DNA of 64,000 bases from Pseudomonas sp. MYb60. GTDB taxonomy: Bacteria; Pseudomonadota; Gammaproteobacteria; Pseudomonadales; Pseudomonadaceae. The stretch spans positions 82,959 to 146,958 of the forward strand of contig NZ_PCOZ01000012.1 in the NCBI RefSeq assembly GCF_002979555.1. Reading direction: 5' to 3'. The translations under genes and the position numbers were made by a program. A model generated the notes under the pieces. It did no database searches. It was not told where the DNA came from and saw only the letters and a list, made by a program, of their open reading frames with translations. Shown piece by piece: positions 8,595 through 18,342 of the stretch. How positions within the stretch are numbered: position 1 is the stretch's first letter; each line of letters opens with the position of its first letter.

Positions 8595-10508
8595 ATGTCC
8601 GTACGACGCACACGCAAAGACGATGGCAGCCAATGGACAGTTGCGGACAGCCGCAGTGTTTACGGGATTCGCCATTGGGGGGCCGGGTATTTCGCGATCA
8701 ATGAAGCCGGTCGCGTTGAAGTCCGTCCGAACGGCCCGAACAGCACGCCCGTCGACCTTTACGAGCAAGTCGACGAGCTGCGCAAGAGCGGTCTGTCGTT
8801 GCCGCTGCTGGTGCGCTTTCCCGACATCCTGCAAGACCGTGTACGCCAGCTGACCGGGGCTTTCGATGCGAACATCGCACGCCTGGAATACCAGAGCCAG
8901 TACACCGCGCTGTACCCGATCAAGGTGAACCAGCAGGAGGCCGTGATCGAGAACATCATCGCCACCCAGAACGTTTCCATTGGCCTGGAAGCCGGCTCCA
9001 AGCCGGAGCTGCTGGCCGTGCTGGCCCTGGCGCCGAAGGGCGGCACCATCGTCTGCAACGGTTACAAGGACCGTGAGTTCATTCGCCTGGCGCTGATGGG
9101 CCAGAAACTCGGCCACAACGTGTTCATCGTGATCGAGAAAGAATCCGAAGTTGAGCTGGTGATCGAAGAGGCGGCAAGCCTCAAGGTCAAGCCACAGGTT
9201 GGCCTGCGCGTGCGTTTGTCCTCCCTGGCCTCAAGCAAGTGGGCGGACACCGGCGGCGAGAAATCCAAGTTCGGCCTGTCGGCGGCGCAGTTGCTGTCGG
9301 TGGTCGAGCGCTTCCGCGCCGCCGGCCTGGACCAGGGCATCCGCCTGCTGCACTTCCACATGGGTTCGCAGATCGCCAACCTGGCCGATTACCAGCACGG
9401 GTTCAAGGAAGCCATTCGTTACTACGGCGAACTGCGCAACCTCGGCCTGCCGGTGGATCACATCGACGTCGGCGGCGGCCTGGGTGTTGACTACGACGGT
9501 ACCCACTCGCGTAACGCCAGCTCGATCAACTACGACATGGACGACTACGCCGGCGTGGTCGTGGGCATGCTCAAGGAATTCTGCGACGCGCAGAGCCTGC
9601 CGCACCCGCACATCTTCTCCGAAAGCGGCCGTTCCCTGACCGCCCACCACGCCATGCTGGTGGTGCAGGTCACCGACGTCGAGAAACACAACGACGAAAT
9701 CCCGACCATCGAGAACAAGGAAGCCCTGCCGGAAACCGTGCAATGGCTGGTGGACCTGCTGGGCCCGACCGACATCGAGATGGTCACCGAGACCTACTGG
9801 CGCGCCACTCACTACATGAGCGACGTGGCCGCCCAGTACGCCGACGGCAAGCTGACCCTGGCCGAGAAAGCCCTGGCCGAACAATGCTACTTCGCCGTGT
9901 GCCGTCGCCTGCACAACTCGTTGAAAGCCCGCCAGCGCTCGCACCGCCAGGTGCTGGATGAACTCAACGACAAGCTGGCCGACAAGTACATCTGCAACTT
10001 CTCGGTATTCCAGAGCCTGCCGGACACCTGGGCCATCGGCCAGGTCCTGCCGATCCTGCCGCTGCATCGCCTGGATGAAGAGCCGTTGCGTCGCGCCGTG
10101 CTGCAAGACCTGACCTGCGACTCCGACGGCAAGATCAAGCAGTACGTCGACGAGCAATCCATCGAGACCAGCCTGCCGGTGCACGCCTTGAACGAAGGTG
10201 AAGACTACCTGCTCGGCATCTTCCTGGTGGGTGCTTACCAGGAGATTCTGGGTGACATGCACAACCTGTTCGGTGACACCGACTCGGTGAACATCTACCA
10301 GCGTGAAGACGGTTCGGTGTACAGCGCCGGTATCGAAACCCATGACACCATCGAAGACATGCTGCGCTACGTGCACTTGTCGCCGGAAGAGTTGATGACG
10401 CATTACCGCGACAAGTGTGCGAGTGCGAAGATCAGTGCCAGCGAGCGCACCCAGTTCCTGGATGCGTTGCGACTGGGCCTGACGCGGTCTTCGTACCTGT
10501 CCTCGTAA
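8595..10508 (+). CDS. speA: Biosynthetic arginine decarboxylase
   Basis: PLP-dependent decarboxylation of arginine to agmatine, entry to putrescine/spermidine synthesis. 637 residues, family-typical. The PLP lysine lies in YPIKVNQQEAVIEN. HMGSQI and the glycine-rich IDVGGGLGVDYDG (phosphate binding) follow, then SESGRSLTAHHA and the C-terminal GAYQEILGDMHNLFGD segment. The ATG at 8595 follows a purine-rich AGGGGAC. The order sui1-speA is that of P. aeruginosa PA4840-PA4839. A palindromic repeat follows the stop. Confidence 0.97.
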   Translation: MSVRRTRKDDGSQWTVADSRSVYGIRHWGAGYFAINEAGRVEVRPNGPNSTPVDLYEQVDELRKSGLSLPLLVRFPDILQDRVRQLTGAFDANIARLEYQSQYTALYPIKVNQQEAVIENIIATQNVSIGLEAGSKPELLAVLALAPKGGTIVCNGYKDREFIRLALMGQKLGHNVFIVIEKESEVELVIEEAASLKVKPQVGLRVRLSSLASSKWADTGGEKSKFGLSAAQLLSVVERFRAAGLDQGIRLLHFHMGSQIANLADYQHGFKEAIRYYGELRNLGLPVDHIDVGGGLGVDYDGTHSRNASSINYDMDDYAGVVVGMLKEFCDAQSLPHPHIFSESGRSLTAHHAMLVVQVTDVEKHNDEIPTIENKEALPETVQWLVDLLGPTDIEMVTETYWRATHYMSDVAAQYADGKLTLAEKALAEQCYFAVCRRLHNSLKARQRSHRQVLDELNDKLADKYICNFSVFQSLPDTWAIGQVLPILPLHRLDEEPLRRAVLQDLTCDSDGKIKQYVDEQSIETSLPVHALNEGEDYLLGIFLVGAYQEILGDMHNLFGDTDSVNIYQREDGSVYSAGIETHDTIEDMLRYVHLSPEELMTHYRDKCASAKISASERTQFLDALRLGLTRSSYLSS

Positions 10509-10530
10509 CCTCAGCCGGCATCGATTCAAA

Positions 10531-10562
10531 ATGTGGGAGGGGGCAAGCCCCCTCCCACATTT
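10531..10562. repeat. 32-bp perfect palindrome, fluorescens-type intergenic repeat
   Basis: AATGTGGGAGGGGGC, a two-base centre, then the exact complement: a 15-bp stem. An identical 32-bp copy lies at 12806-12837, including the following TTGGATC, and diverged copies occur at 17908, 23059, 46508 and 55941. Here it sits 22 bp after the speA stop and may also act as a terminator or mRNA-end protector. Confidence 0.85.
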
Positions 10563-10591
10563 GGATCACCTTTACACATGAGGGCTCAGTG

Positions 10592-11485
10592 ATGCAGAGC
10601 AGGTTCTTACAAGCCGTCACCCTGGCATTCGCCGCTTTCCTCGCGGCCTGCTCGCCCATCAACGTGCTTAACGCACTCACCCCCTCCAGCACCTTCACTA
10701 AAACCGCAGGCCTCGCCTACGGCACCGACCCCCGCCAAACACTCGATATCTACCGCCCTGCGCCTGCCATTGCCAATGCCCCCGTGGTGGTGTTTTTCTA
10801 CGGCGGCAGTTGGAACTCAGGCTCTAAAGAAGATTACGGTTTTGTCGGCGAAGCCCTGGCCTCACGCGGCATTGTCGTGGTGATCGCCGACTACCGGCTC
10901 TACCCGCAAGTGCGTTACCCCGCTTTCCTCCAGGACGGCGCCCAAGCGGTGGCCTGGACGCATCAGCGTATTGCCGAGTACGGCGCCGATCCCAAGCAGC
11001 TTTATGTGATGGGCCACAGCTCCGGCGCTTACAACGCGTCGATGCTCGCACTGGATGCGCGCTGGCTGAATGAAGTGGGCTTGTCGCCGTCGATCTTCAA
11101 AGGCTGGATCGGCATGGCCGGCCCTTACGACTTTCTGCCGATTGAAAACCCGGACGTGAAACCGGTGTTTTTCTTCCCCGACTCACCGCCGGATTCCCAG
11201 CCGATCAACCATGTCAGCGCGGGGGCTCCGCCGAGCCTGTTGATTGCCGCCACGGATGACAAACTCGTCAATCCCGTGCGTAACACGGGCGGGTTGGCTG
11301 AGAAGCTCAGGGCCGCGGACGTGCCCGTTGAAACGTTCTACTTCGGCAAGACCAATCACCAGACCCTGGTGGCGGCCCTTTCCAAACCGCTACGTTGGCT
11401 GGCGCCGGTGCTGGACCGCGTGAGCGCATTTATCCAAGCCACTGATCCTGCCGATTCAAGCGCCAGGCAATCGCCCACAAAGTAA
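10592..11485 (+). CDS. Lipoprotein alpha/beta-hydrolase (esterase)
   Basis: 297-residue predicted carboxylesterase anchored as a lipoprotein. The N-terminus MQSRFLQAVTLAFAAFLAAC ends in a lipobox (LAAC). The hydrolase core shows VVVFFYGGSW (oxyanion-hole region, as in the HGG(G) of fold-3 esterases), GHSSG with the nucleophilic serine, DDKLV with the probable acid, and NHQ near the C-terminus with the probable histidine. The substrate is unknown. The ATG at 10592 is chosen over upstream frame extensions because the signal peptide begins there and AGGG lies upstream. Its 3' end overlaps the 3' end of the convergent MATE gene by 56 bp. Confidence 0.85.
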   Translation: MQSRFLQAVTLAFAAFLAACSPINVLNALTPSSTFTKTAGLAYGTDPRQTLDIYRPAPAIANAPVVVFFYGGSWNSGSKEDYGFVGEALASRGIVVVIADYRLYPQVRYPAFLQDGAQAVAWTHQRIAEYGADPKQLYVMGHSSGAYNASMLALDARWLNEVGLSPSIFKGWIGMAGPYDFLPIENPDVKPVFFFPDSPPDSQPINHVSAGAPPSLLIAATDDKLVNPVRNTGGLAEKLRAADVPVETFYFGKTNHQTLVAALSKPLRWLAPVLDRVSAFIQATDPADSSARQSPTK

Positions 11486-12767
11486 GGCTGCGCAGGGCCA
11501 TGAACAGCAGGAAGGTGATCCACAGGCCGTGGTTGCCCAGGCTCTGCAGCGCCCAGGCGATGGGCAGCGTCAGCAACAGCGTCAGCAGCATGCCGTTGCG
11601 CATTTCCCGCGCACGGGTGGCACCGATGAACAGGCCGTCGAGCAAGTAACTCCACACCGCAATCAGCGGCAACACGGCCAGATACGGCAGATAGAGGTCG
11701 GCGGTTTCGCGCACGCTGGGAATATCGGTCTGCATGGCGATAAACAGGTGCCCAGCGAGGCTGAACAGCAGCGCGAACCCCACACTGGCGATCAGCGACC
11801 AACCGCCGGCCACCACCAGCGAGCGGCGCAAGGCATTGCGGTCATGGGCGCCGATGGCGTGGCCGCACAGGGCTTCGACGGCATGGGCCAGGCCGTCCAG
11901 CGCGTGGGCCGTCAGCAGCAGGCCGTTGAGCAGCAGCGCATTGGCCGCCACGGTGGCATCGCCCAGGCGCGCGCCTTGCACCGTGATCATGAAAAACACC
12001 GATTGCAGCGCCAGGCTGCGGATGAAGATGTCACGGTTCACCGCCAGCAGCGGGCGCCAGCTCTCCCACAGCTTCAGCGCCGCCCAGGCGATATGGCCGG
12101 GGTAGGCGCGCAGGGCTTTTTGCGTCATGGCCAGGCCGAGCAGGGCGCCGGTCCATTCTGCCACCACCGACGCGCGCGCCGAACCGACCACGCCCCACTC
12201 CAGGCCGAGCACGAACCACAGGTTCAGGGCGATGTTCACCAGGTTGGTGGTGAGCAGAATCGCCAGCGGTGCCCGAGCGTTTTGAGTGCCGAGGAACCAA
12301 CCCACCAGCGCATAGCTGGCGAGGGCGGCGGGCAGGCCGAACAGGCGGGTGTGGAAGAAATCCTGGGTCAGTTGATTCAGCTCGGGGGAGGGTTGCATCC
12401 ACTCCAGGGCCAGGTGGCTCAGTGGAATGCCCACCGTGCCCAGCACCAGCGCCAACCCCAGCGCCAGTAACAAGCCTTGCAGCAGGATTTGCCGCAGCGC
12501 AGCGCCATCATTGCGCCCGGCGGCCTGGGCGGCAAATCCGGTGGAGCCCATGCGCAGGAAACCCATGGCCCAGGCCAGGAAGGTATACAGGCTGGCGCCA
12601 ACGGCCACGGCGCCCAACTGGTGGGCGTGGGGCAGGTGGCCGATGACCATGCTGTCCACCAGCGCCACCAGCGGCACCGAAATGTTCGACAGGATCATGG
12701 GCGCGGCCAGGGCCCAGACATTGCGATGGGTGGGGCGGTGGCGCCAGTCGGTGAGTACGGTAGACAT
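11430..12767 (-). CDS. MATE-family efflux transporter (DinF-like)
   Basis: 445-residue multidrug/toxin exporter of the inner membrane, probably Na+- or H+-coupled, with about 12 hydrophobic segments. The N-terminal MATE signature RNVWALAAPMILSNISVPLVALVDSMVIGHL is present, and both halves of the internal repeat are complete. The start at 12767 (MSTVLTDWRHRP) is preferred. An upstream extension would read through the palindromic repeat at 12806-12837 and gives a nonsense leader. The substrate cannot be inferred. The gene is divergent from the alpha-2-macroglobulin gene and its tail overlaps the esterase gene tail to tail. Confidence 0.88.
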   Translation of the reverse strand: MSTVLTDWRHRPTHRNVWALAAPMILSNISVPLVALVDSMVIGHLPHAHQLGAVAVGASLYTFLAWAMGFLRMGSTGFAAQAAGRNDGAALRQILLQGLLLALGLALVLGTVGIPLSHLALEWMQPSPELNQLTQDFFHTRLFGLPAALASYALVGWFLGTQNARAPLAILLTTNLVNIALNLWFVLGLEWGVVGSARASVVAEWTGALLGLAMTQKALRAYPGHIAWAALKLWESWRPLLAVNRDIFIRSLALQSVFFMITVQGARLGDATVAANALLLNGLLLTAHALDGLAHAVEALCGHAIGAHDRNALRRSLVVAGGWSLIASVGFALLFSLAGHLFIAMQTDIPSVRETADLYLPYLAVLPLIAVWSYLLDGLFIGATRAREMRNGMLLTLLLTLPIAWALQSLGNHGLWITFLLFMALRSLTLWAIAWRLNRQDQWLG

Positions 12768-12805
12768 GCGGGCTCCATCAGGGGAGTGGCATTGTACCCA
12801 GAACC

Positions 12806-12837
12806 AATGTGGGAGGGGGCAAGCCCCCTCCCACATT
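12806..12837. repeat. 32-bp perfect palindrome (second identical copy)
   Basis: Same sequence as 10531-10562, flanked in both copies by AA on the left and TTGGATC on the right. It lies in the divergent promoter region between the MATE and alpha-2-macroglobulin genes, so here it cannot serve as a gene-end terminator. Confidence 0.85.
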
Positions 12838-12987
12838 TGGATCTCCAGTGTTTGTGGGATTTGGCTCGGCATTAGGTCTCCTCAAGAACCAAACCACCCT
12901 CCGTCGGTCAATGTGACCAGTACCCCATCGGCCCTCTGCAGGCTGATATATAGTTCACTCCTCGGACCCCCTCACAACGAGTGCCCC

Positions 12988-15900
12988 ATGCTTAACAAAG
13001 GACTGTTCCTTGCTTGCGCGCTGGCCCTGCTGAGCGCCTGCGATTCCTCCGACAAACCGGCTGCCCCGACCGCTCCCACCACAGCGACGGTTGCGCCTAA
13101 ACCGGCCAAGGCGGCAGTGGATGTGGCGGCGCTGAAGCAGCGTTACGCCGGGCGCGAGCTAAGCGTGGTGGATGTATCCGAGGTGCAACTCGACGGGGCC
13201 AGCACGCTGTCCGTGAGCTTTTCCATTCCCCTCGACCCCGAGCAGAAATTCGCCGACAAGCTCCACCTGGTGGACAGCAAGTCCGGCAAGGTCGATGGCG
13301 CCTGGGAAATCTCCGACAACCTCATGGAACTGCGCCTGCGCCATCTGGAACCGCAGCGCAAACTGGTGCTCACGGTCGACCCTGGCCTGAAGGCGGTCAA
13401 CGACAACACCCTCGCCGCCGAGTACATCGCCCGCCTGGAAACCCGCGACCTGCAAGCCACCGTCGGCTTCGCCAGCCGTGGCACCCTGCTGCCGACGCGC
13501 CTGGCCGAAGGCTTGCCGGTGATCGCACTGAACGTCGACAAGATCGACGTCGAATTCTTCCGCATCAAGCCCGAGTCGCTGCCCGCCTTCCTGGCGCAGT
13601 GGGGGCGCAATACCAGCCTGCAGAGCTACGAATCCCGCGAACTGCTGCCCATGGCCGAACTGGTCTATGGCGGGCGTTTCGACCTGAATCCGGCGCGCAA
13701 TACCCGCGAAACCCTGCTGCTGCCGATCGCGGGCCTCAAGCAACTGCAACAGCCCGGCGTGTACCTGGCGGTGATGCGTGCGTCCGGCACCTACAATTAC
13801 TCCCAACCGGCCACGCTGTTCACCTTGAGTGACATCGGCCTGTCGGTGCACCGCTACGCCAATCGCCTGGACGTGTTTACCCAGGCCTTGGAAGGCGGCA
13901 AGGCGCTGGATGGCGTCGACCTCGAAATCCTCGATGCCGAGGGCCGCGTGCTGGGCCAGGGCAAGACCGAGAAGGGCGGTCACGTCGAGTTGCCGTTGCC
14001 GAAGAAAGCCCAGGTGCTGCTGGCCAAGCAGGGCGAACAAACCAGCCTGCTGCGCCTGGACAGCGCTGCGTTGGATCTGGCCGAGTTCGACATCGGCGGC
14101 CAGCCGTCGCACCCTTTGCAATTCTTTGTGTTCGGCCCGCGTGACCTCTACCGCCCGGGCGAAACCGTGCTGCTCAATGCCCTGCTGCGGGACACGGATG
14201 GCAATGCCGTCAAGCCGCAACCGGTGAGCGTCGAAGTGCGACGCCCGGATGAACAGGTGAGCCGCAAGTTCGTGTGGGACGCCGACGCCTCCGGCCTCTA
14301 TCAATATCAACTGCAATTGGCCGGCGAAGCGTCGACCGGGCGCTGGCAACTGGTGTTCGACCTCGGCGACGGCAAGCCGCAGCTGTATGAATTCCTTGTC
14401 GAAGACTTCCTGCCAGAGCGGCTGGCGCTGGAACTCAAGGGCAGTGACACGCCGCTCAGCCCGGCGGACAACCCGGTGATCCAGGTCAACGGCCGTTACC
14501 TCTACGGCGCACCGGCATCGGGCAACCGGGTCAGCGGTCAGGTCTATGTGCGGCCGCTGCGTGAAGCGGTCAAGGCCTTGCCGGGCTACCAGTTTGGCTC
14601 CGTCACCGAAGAAGAGTTGAGCCAGGATTTTGAACTGGACGAAAGCGTACTCGACGCCAAGGGCCAGGAAGCGCTGACCCTGGAAAGCAAATGGGCCGAC
14701 GCCAAGTCGCCGTTGCAATTGATCGTGCAGGCCAGCCTGCAAGAGTCTGGCGGGCGCCCGATCACCCGGCGCCTGGTGCAGCCGATCTGGCCGGCCGAGC
14801 AATTGCCGGGCCTGCGTGGACTGTTTGACGGCACCGAGACCACTGGCGACGGCCCGGCCGAATTCGAAGTGTTGCTCGCCAACCAGGACGGGCAGAAGCT
14901 CGCCGCCCAAGGCCTCAAGGTGCGCCTGGTGCGCGAGCGTCGCGATTACTATTGGAACTACTCCGACAGCGACGGCTGGAGCTACCACTTCAACGAAAAA
15001 TTCCTCAACCTCGATGAGCAGACCCTGGATATCAAGGCTGGCGACACCGCCAGGGTCAGCTTCCAGGTGGAGTGGGGCCCCTACCGCGTCGAGGTCGAAG
15101 ACCCGCAGACCGGACTGGTCAGCAGCCTGCGCTTCTGGGCCGGTTACCAGGCCCAGGACAATACCGAAGGCGGCGCCGTGCGCCCGGACCAAGTCAAGCT
15201 GGCGCTGGATAAACCCGCCTATGGCGACGGCGATACGGCCAACGTCACCGTCACCCCGCCGGCGGCCGGCAAGGGCTATCTGTTAGTGGAATCTGCCGAA
15301 GGCCCGTTGTGGTGGCAGGAAATCGACGTGCCGGCCGAGGGCAAAAGCTTTGCGGTCAAGCTCGACCCGAAATGGTCGCGCCATGACCTCTATGTGAGCG
15401 CGCTGGTGATTCGTCCCGGCGAGCGCAAAGCCAATATCACCCCGAAACGGGCGGTGGGCTTGCTGCATCTGCCGCTGGATCGCACCCAGCGCAAACTCGG
15501 GCTGACCCTCACCGCACCGGAAAAAATGCGTCCCAAGCAGCCGCTGACGGTCAAAGTCGTCGCCAAAAATGCCGATGGCAGCGTACCCAAACAGGTGCAT
15601 GTGCTGGTGGCGGCGGTGGACGTGGGCATCCTCAACATCACCGAATACCCGACGCCCGATCCGTACTCCAGCCTGTTCGGCCGCAAGGCTTATGGCGTCG
15701 ACCAGTTCGACATCTACGGGCAGTTGATCGAAGCCGGCCAGGGGCGCCTCGCCAGCCTGGCGTTTGGCGGTGATGCGGCGCTGGCCAAGGGCGGCAAACG
15801 CCCCGACACCAGCGTGACCATTGTCGCCCTGCAAAGCGCACCGGTGACCTTGAATGACCAGGGCGAGGGCGAAGTCAGCGTCAATATTCCGGATTTCAAC

Positions 15901-17883
15901 GGCGAGCTGCGGTTGATGGCCCAGGCCTGGAGTGATGACCGCTACGGCATGGCCGAAGCCAAGACGGTGATTGCCGCCCCGCTGATTGCCGAGCTGTCGG
16001 CGCCGCGCTTCCTCGCCGGCGGCGACCAGACCACCCTGGCGCTGGACCTGTCCAACCTGTCGGGCAAGGCGCAGAAACTCGAGGTACAACTGAGTGCCGA
16101 AGGGCAGTTGGAGCTGGCCAGCGACACCGCGCAAACCGTCGAGTTGAAACAAGGCGAACGCACCACACTGCGCATTCCGGTCAACGCCTGGGGCGGCCTG
16201 GGGCAGGGCAAGGTCAAGGTGACGGTGAACGGGCTGGATCTGCCGGGCGAAAACCTGCCGCCGTTCTCGCGGGAATGGACCCTGGGCGTGCGTCCGGCGT
16301 ATCCGGCATTGCTCAAGCACTACCGCGCGGTCCTCAAGAACGAACCGTGGAGCCTGCCGGTCGGCGCGCTGGATCAGTTCGATGCCTCCGGGCGCGAGGC
16401 GTTGTTGAGCCTTTCGAGCCGGCCGCCGCTGAACCTTGGCGCGCAGATCAGTGCGCTAAAAGCGTACCCCTATGGGTGCCTGGAGCAGACCGCCAGCGGC
16501 CTGTACCCGTCGCTCTACGCCGACGATGCCTTGCTCAAGCGCCTGGCGATCAAGGGCGAGCCGGATGCCGAGCGCAAGCGCAAGATCGAGATCGGTATCG
16601 AGCGCCTGCTGGGCATGCAGCGTTACAACGGCAGCTTCGGCCTGTGGGGCGCCGATGGCGAGGAAGAATATTGGCTGACGGCCTACGTCACCGACTTCCT
16701 GCTGCGCGCACGTGACCAGGGTTTTGCCGTGCCGCCCGAAGCCTTGAAGAAGGCCAGCGAGCGCCTGTTGCGTTATGTGCAGGAGCGTAACCTGATCGAC
16801 GTCGATTACAGCGACAACGCCGACCACACCCGCTTCGCCGTGCAAGCCTACGCCGGCATGGTGTTGGCGCGCAGCCAGCAGGCGCCGTTGGGCGCGTTGC
16901 GCAGCATCTTCGAGCGCCGCAGCGATGCGCGCTCGGGTCTGCCGCTGGTGCAACTGGCCATCGCCCTGCAGAAAATGGGCGACCAGCCGCGCGCCGATCA
17001 AGCCCTGTTCGCGGGCCTGGCGGCGCAGCGCAATGCCAACGAATGGCTGGCCGACTACGGCAGCCCGCTGCGGGATCAGGCGATGATCCTGGCGTTGCTT
17101 GAAGAAAACGACCTGGCCAAGGGCAAACGTGAAGAGCGCTTGTTTACGCTGTCGGATCAATTGGCAGCGAGTCCCTATCTGTCGACTCAGGAGCGCAATT
17201 CGCTGTTCCTGGCGGGGCGTCTCGGGTTTGCCAAACCGGAAGCGGATTGGAAAGTGCTGATGGACAGCAAAGCCGGGATCAACGAGCTGAACAATCTGCA
17301 ACCGACGCTGAACCTGGAAGGCACTCTGCTCTCCCATTTCACCTTGAGTAATCAGGGCGACGCGCCGTTGTATCAGCAACTGACGATCTCCGGTTATCCG
17401 CAGGTGCCACCGGCAGCGGGCGGCGAGAACCTAAACATCCGCCGCGAATACCTGGGCATGAACGGCCAGCCGCTGAACCTGCGCAACCTCAACAGCGGCG
17501 ACCTGGTGCTGGTGCACTTGGCCGTGAGCGCCAAGCAGCGTGTGCCGGATGCACTGGTGGTGGACCTGCTACCGGCCGGCCTGGAACTGGAAAACCAGAA
17601 CCTGGCGCAAAGTGCCGCCAGCCTGGAAAACGCCAGCAGTCAGGTGAAGGAATGGCGCGAGTCGATGCAGAACGCGTCGCTCAAGCATCAGGAGTTCCGC
17701 GATGACCGCTACGTGGCAGCGTTGAACCTCGAGGGTCATGGCTCCACGCACCTGCTGTACCTGGCGCGTGCCGTGACACCGGGCACCTATCGTGTGCCGC
17801 CGCCGCAGGTGGAGTCGATGTATCGGCCGAACTGGCAGGCGGTGGGTGAAACCCCGGCGGATCTGGTGATCAAGGGCCGCTGA
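12988..17883 (+). CDS. Bacterial alpha-2-macroglobulin (YfhM type), lipoprotein
   Basis: 1631-residue periplasmic protease trap. The N-terminus MLNKGLFLACALALLSAC ends in a lipobox, followed by a low-complexity Ala/Pro/Thr linker (about 23-45), a series of macroglobulin-like beta domains, and the thiol-ester motif YPYGCLEQ with reactive Cys at about 1164. An alpha/alpha-toroid thiol-ester domain and a C-terminal receptor-like domain follow. Length is close to E. coli YfhM (1653). Such proteins are typically encoded next to penicillin-binding protein 1C, as here, and are thought to capture attacking proteases while PBP1C repairs peptidoglycan. The start at 12988 is fixed by the signal peptide; upstream frame has no support. 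Confidence 0.95.
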   Translation: MLNKGLFLACALALLSACDSSDKPAAPTAPTTATVAPKPAKAAVDVAALKQRYAGRELSVVDVSEVQLDGASTLSVSFSIPLDPEQKFADKLHLVDSKSGKVDGAWEISDNLMELRLRHLEPQRKLVLTVDPGLKAVNDNTLAAEYIARLETRDLQATVGFASRGTLLPTRLAEGLPVIALNVDKIDVEFFRIKPESLPAFLAQWGRNTSLQSYESRELLPMAELVYGGRFDLNPARNTRETLLLPIAGLKQLQQPGVYLAVMRASGTYNYSQPATLFTLSDIGLSVHRYANRLDVFTQALEGGKALDGVDLEILDAEGRVLGQGKTEKGGHVELPLPKKAQVLLAKQGEQTSLLRLDSAALDLAEFDIGGQPSHPLQFFVFGPRDLYRPGETVLLNALLRDTDGNAVKPQPVSVEVRRPDEQVSRKFVWDADASGLYQYQLQLAGEASTGRWQLVFDLGDGKPQLYEFLVEDFLPERLALELKGSDTPLSPADNPVIQVNGRYLYGAPASGNRVSGQVYVRPLREAVKALPGYQFGSVTEEELSQDFELDESVLDAKGQEALTLESKWADAKSPLQLIVQASLQESGGRPITRRLVQPIWPAEQLPGLRGLFDGTETTGDGPAEFEVLLANQDGQKLAAQGLKVRLVRERRDYYWNYSDSDGWSYHFNEKFLNLDEQTLDIKAGDTARVSFQVEWGPYRVEVEDPQTGLVSSLRFWAGYQAQDNTEGGAVRPDQVKLALDKPAYGDGDTANVTVTPPAAGKGYLLVESAEGPLWWQEIDVPAEGKSFAVKLDPKWSRHDLYVSALVIRPGERKANITPKRAVGLLHLPLDRTQRKLGLTLTAPEKMRPKQPLTVKVVAKNADGSVPKQVHVLVAAVDVGILNITEYPTPDPYSSLFGRKAYGVDQFDIYGQLIEAGQGRLASLAFGGDAALAKGGKRPDTSVTIVALQSAPVTLNDQGEGEVSVNIPDFNGELRLMAQAWSDDRYGMAEAKTVIAAPLIAELSAPRFLAGGDQTTLALDLSNLSGKAQKLEVQLSAEGQLELASDTAQTVELKQGERTTLRIPVNAWGGLGQGKVKVTVNGLDLPGENLPPFSREWTLGVRPAYPALLKHYRAVLKNEPWSLPVGALDQFDASGREALLSLSSRPPLNLGAQISALKAYPYGCLEQTASGLYPSLYADDALLKRLAIKGEPDAERKRKIEIGIERLLGMQRYNGSFGLWGADGEEEYWLTAYVTDFLLRARDQGFAVPPEALKKASERLLRYVQERNLIDVDYSDNADHTRFAVQAYAGMVLARSQQAPLGALRSIFERRSDARSGLPLVQLAIALQKMGDQPRADQALFAGLAAQRNANEWLADYGSPLRDQAMILALLEENDLAKGKREERLFTLSDQLAASPYLSTQERNSLFLAGRLGFAKPEADWKVLMDSKAGINELNNLQPTLNLEGTLLSHFTLSNQGDAPLYQQLTISGYPQVPPAAGGENLNIRREYLGMNGQPLNLRNLNSGDLVLVHLAVSAKQRVPDALVVDLLPAGLELENQNLAQSAASLENASSQVKEWRESMQNASLKHQEFRDDRYVAALNLEGHGSTHLLYLARAVTPGTYRVPPPQVESMYRPNWQAVGETPADLVIKGR

Positions 17884-17907
17884 TCGTTCAACGTGAAATG
17901 CGGGCCA

Positions 17908-17937
17908 AATGTGGGAGGGGGCAAACCCGCTCCCACA
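17908..17937. repeat. Diverged copy of the GTGGGAG palindrome
   Basis: AATGTGGGAGGGGGC followed by AAACCCGCTCCCACA, an imperfect stem of the same family as 10531 and 12806. It sits between the convergent 3' ends of the alpha-2-macroglobulin gene and the small membrane-protein gene, where it may serve as a bidirectional terminator. Confidence 0.7.
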
Positions 17938-17958
17938 GGAAGCCTGAGGTGCGCGCGA

Positions 17959-18252
17959 TCAGTGCACGACCCAGCTCAGCAGCCACAGCCCCAGCATCAG
18001 CCAGATAATGCCCATGATGATCGACGCCCGCATGAACGCGCGCACGGCCGAGTACAGCAACAGCAGGCCGACGATCAGGGTGATGATGCTGATGATCGAG
18101 GTGTCCATGCCCAGGGTGCGCGACAGGCCTTCGATGAAGTTGCCACCCGCGTTGGTCAGTGCCCCGAACAGGCCGCTGAGGCCGTCGACGATAAAGCGGA
18201 TGACCGAACCGAGCGCCTGGCCCAACCATTCGAAGAAGCTTTCTACCTGCAT
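17959..18252 (-). CDS. Small two-helix inner-membrane protein
   Basis: 97 residues from the ATG at 18252 (MQVESFFEWLGQALGSVIRF), which has AGGA 7 bases upstream. A longer frame from 18324 lacks such a site. An amphipathic N-terminal part is followed by two hydrophobic segments (about 48-68 and 75-95) separated by a short RAFMRAS loop, ending LLSWVVH. The family is not recognised and no catalytic motif is visible. It is read opposite to, and lies between, the alpha-2-macroglobulin and pbpC genes. Confidence 0.7.
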   Translation of the reverse strand: MQVESFFEWLGQALGSVIRFIVDGLSGLFGALTNAGGNFIEGLSRTLGMDTSIISIITLIVGLLLLYSAVRAFMRASIIMGIIWLMLGLWLLSWVVH

Positions 18253-18342
18253 ATGTGTGTCCTGATGAGAAGGTGGGCGTGTCTGTGCCTTTGGTTGTTG
18301 ATGCGACAGGCTAGTTCCCTTCAAGCATAGAGGTTTGCCCGT

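Noticed and set aside
13159..15192. 677-codon minus-strand open frame opposite the alpha-2-macroglobulin gene
   Set aside because: It is a shadow of the high-GC third-position bias. No domain or ribosome site is visible, while the opposite strand has a lipobox and thiol-ester motif.
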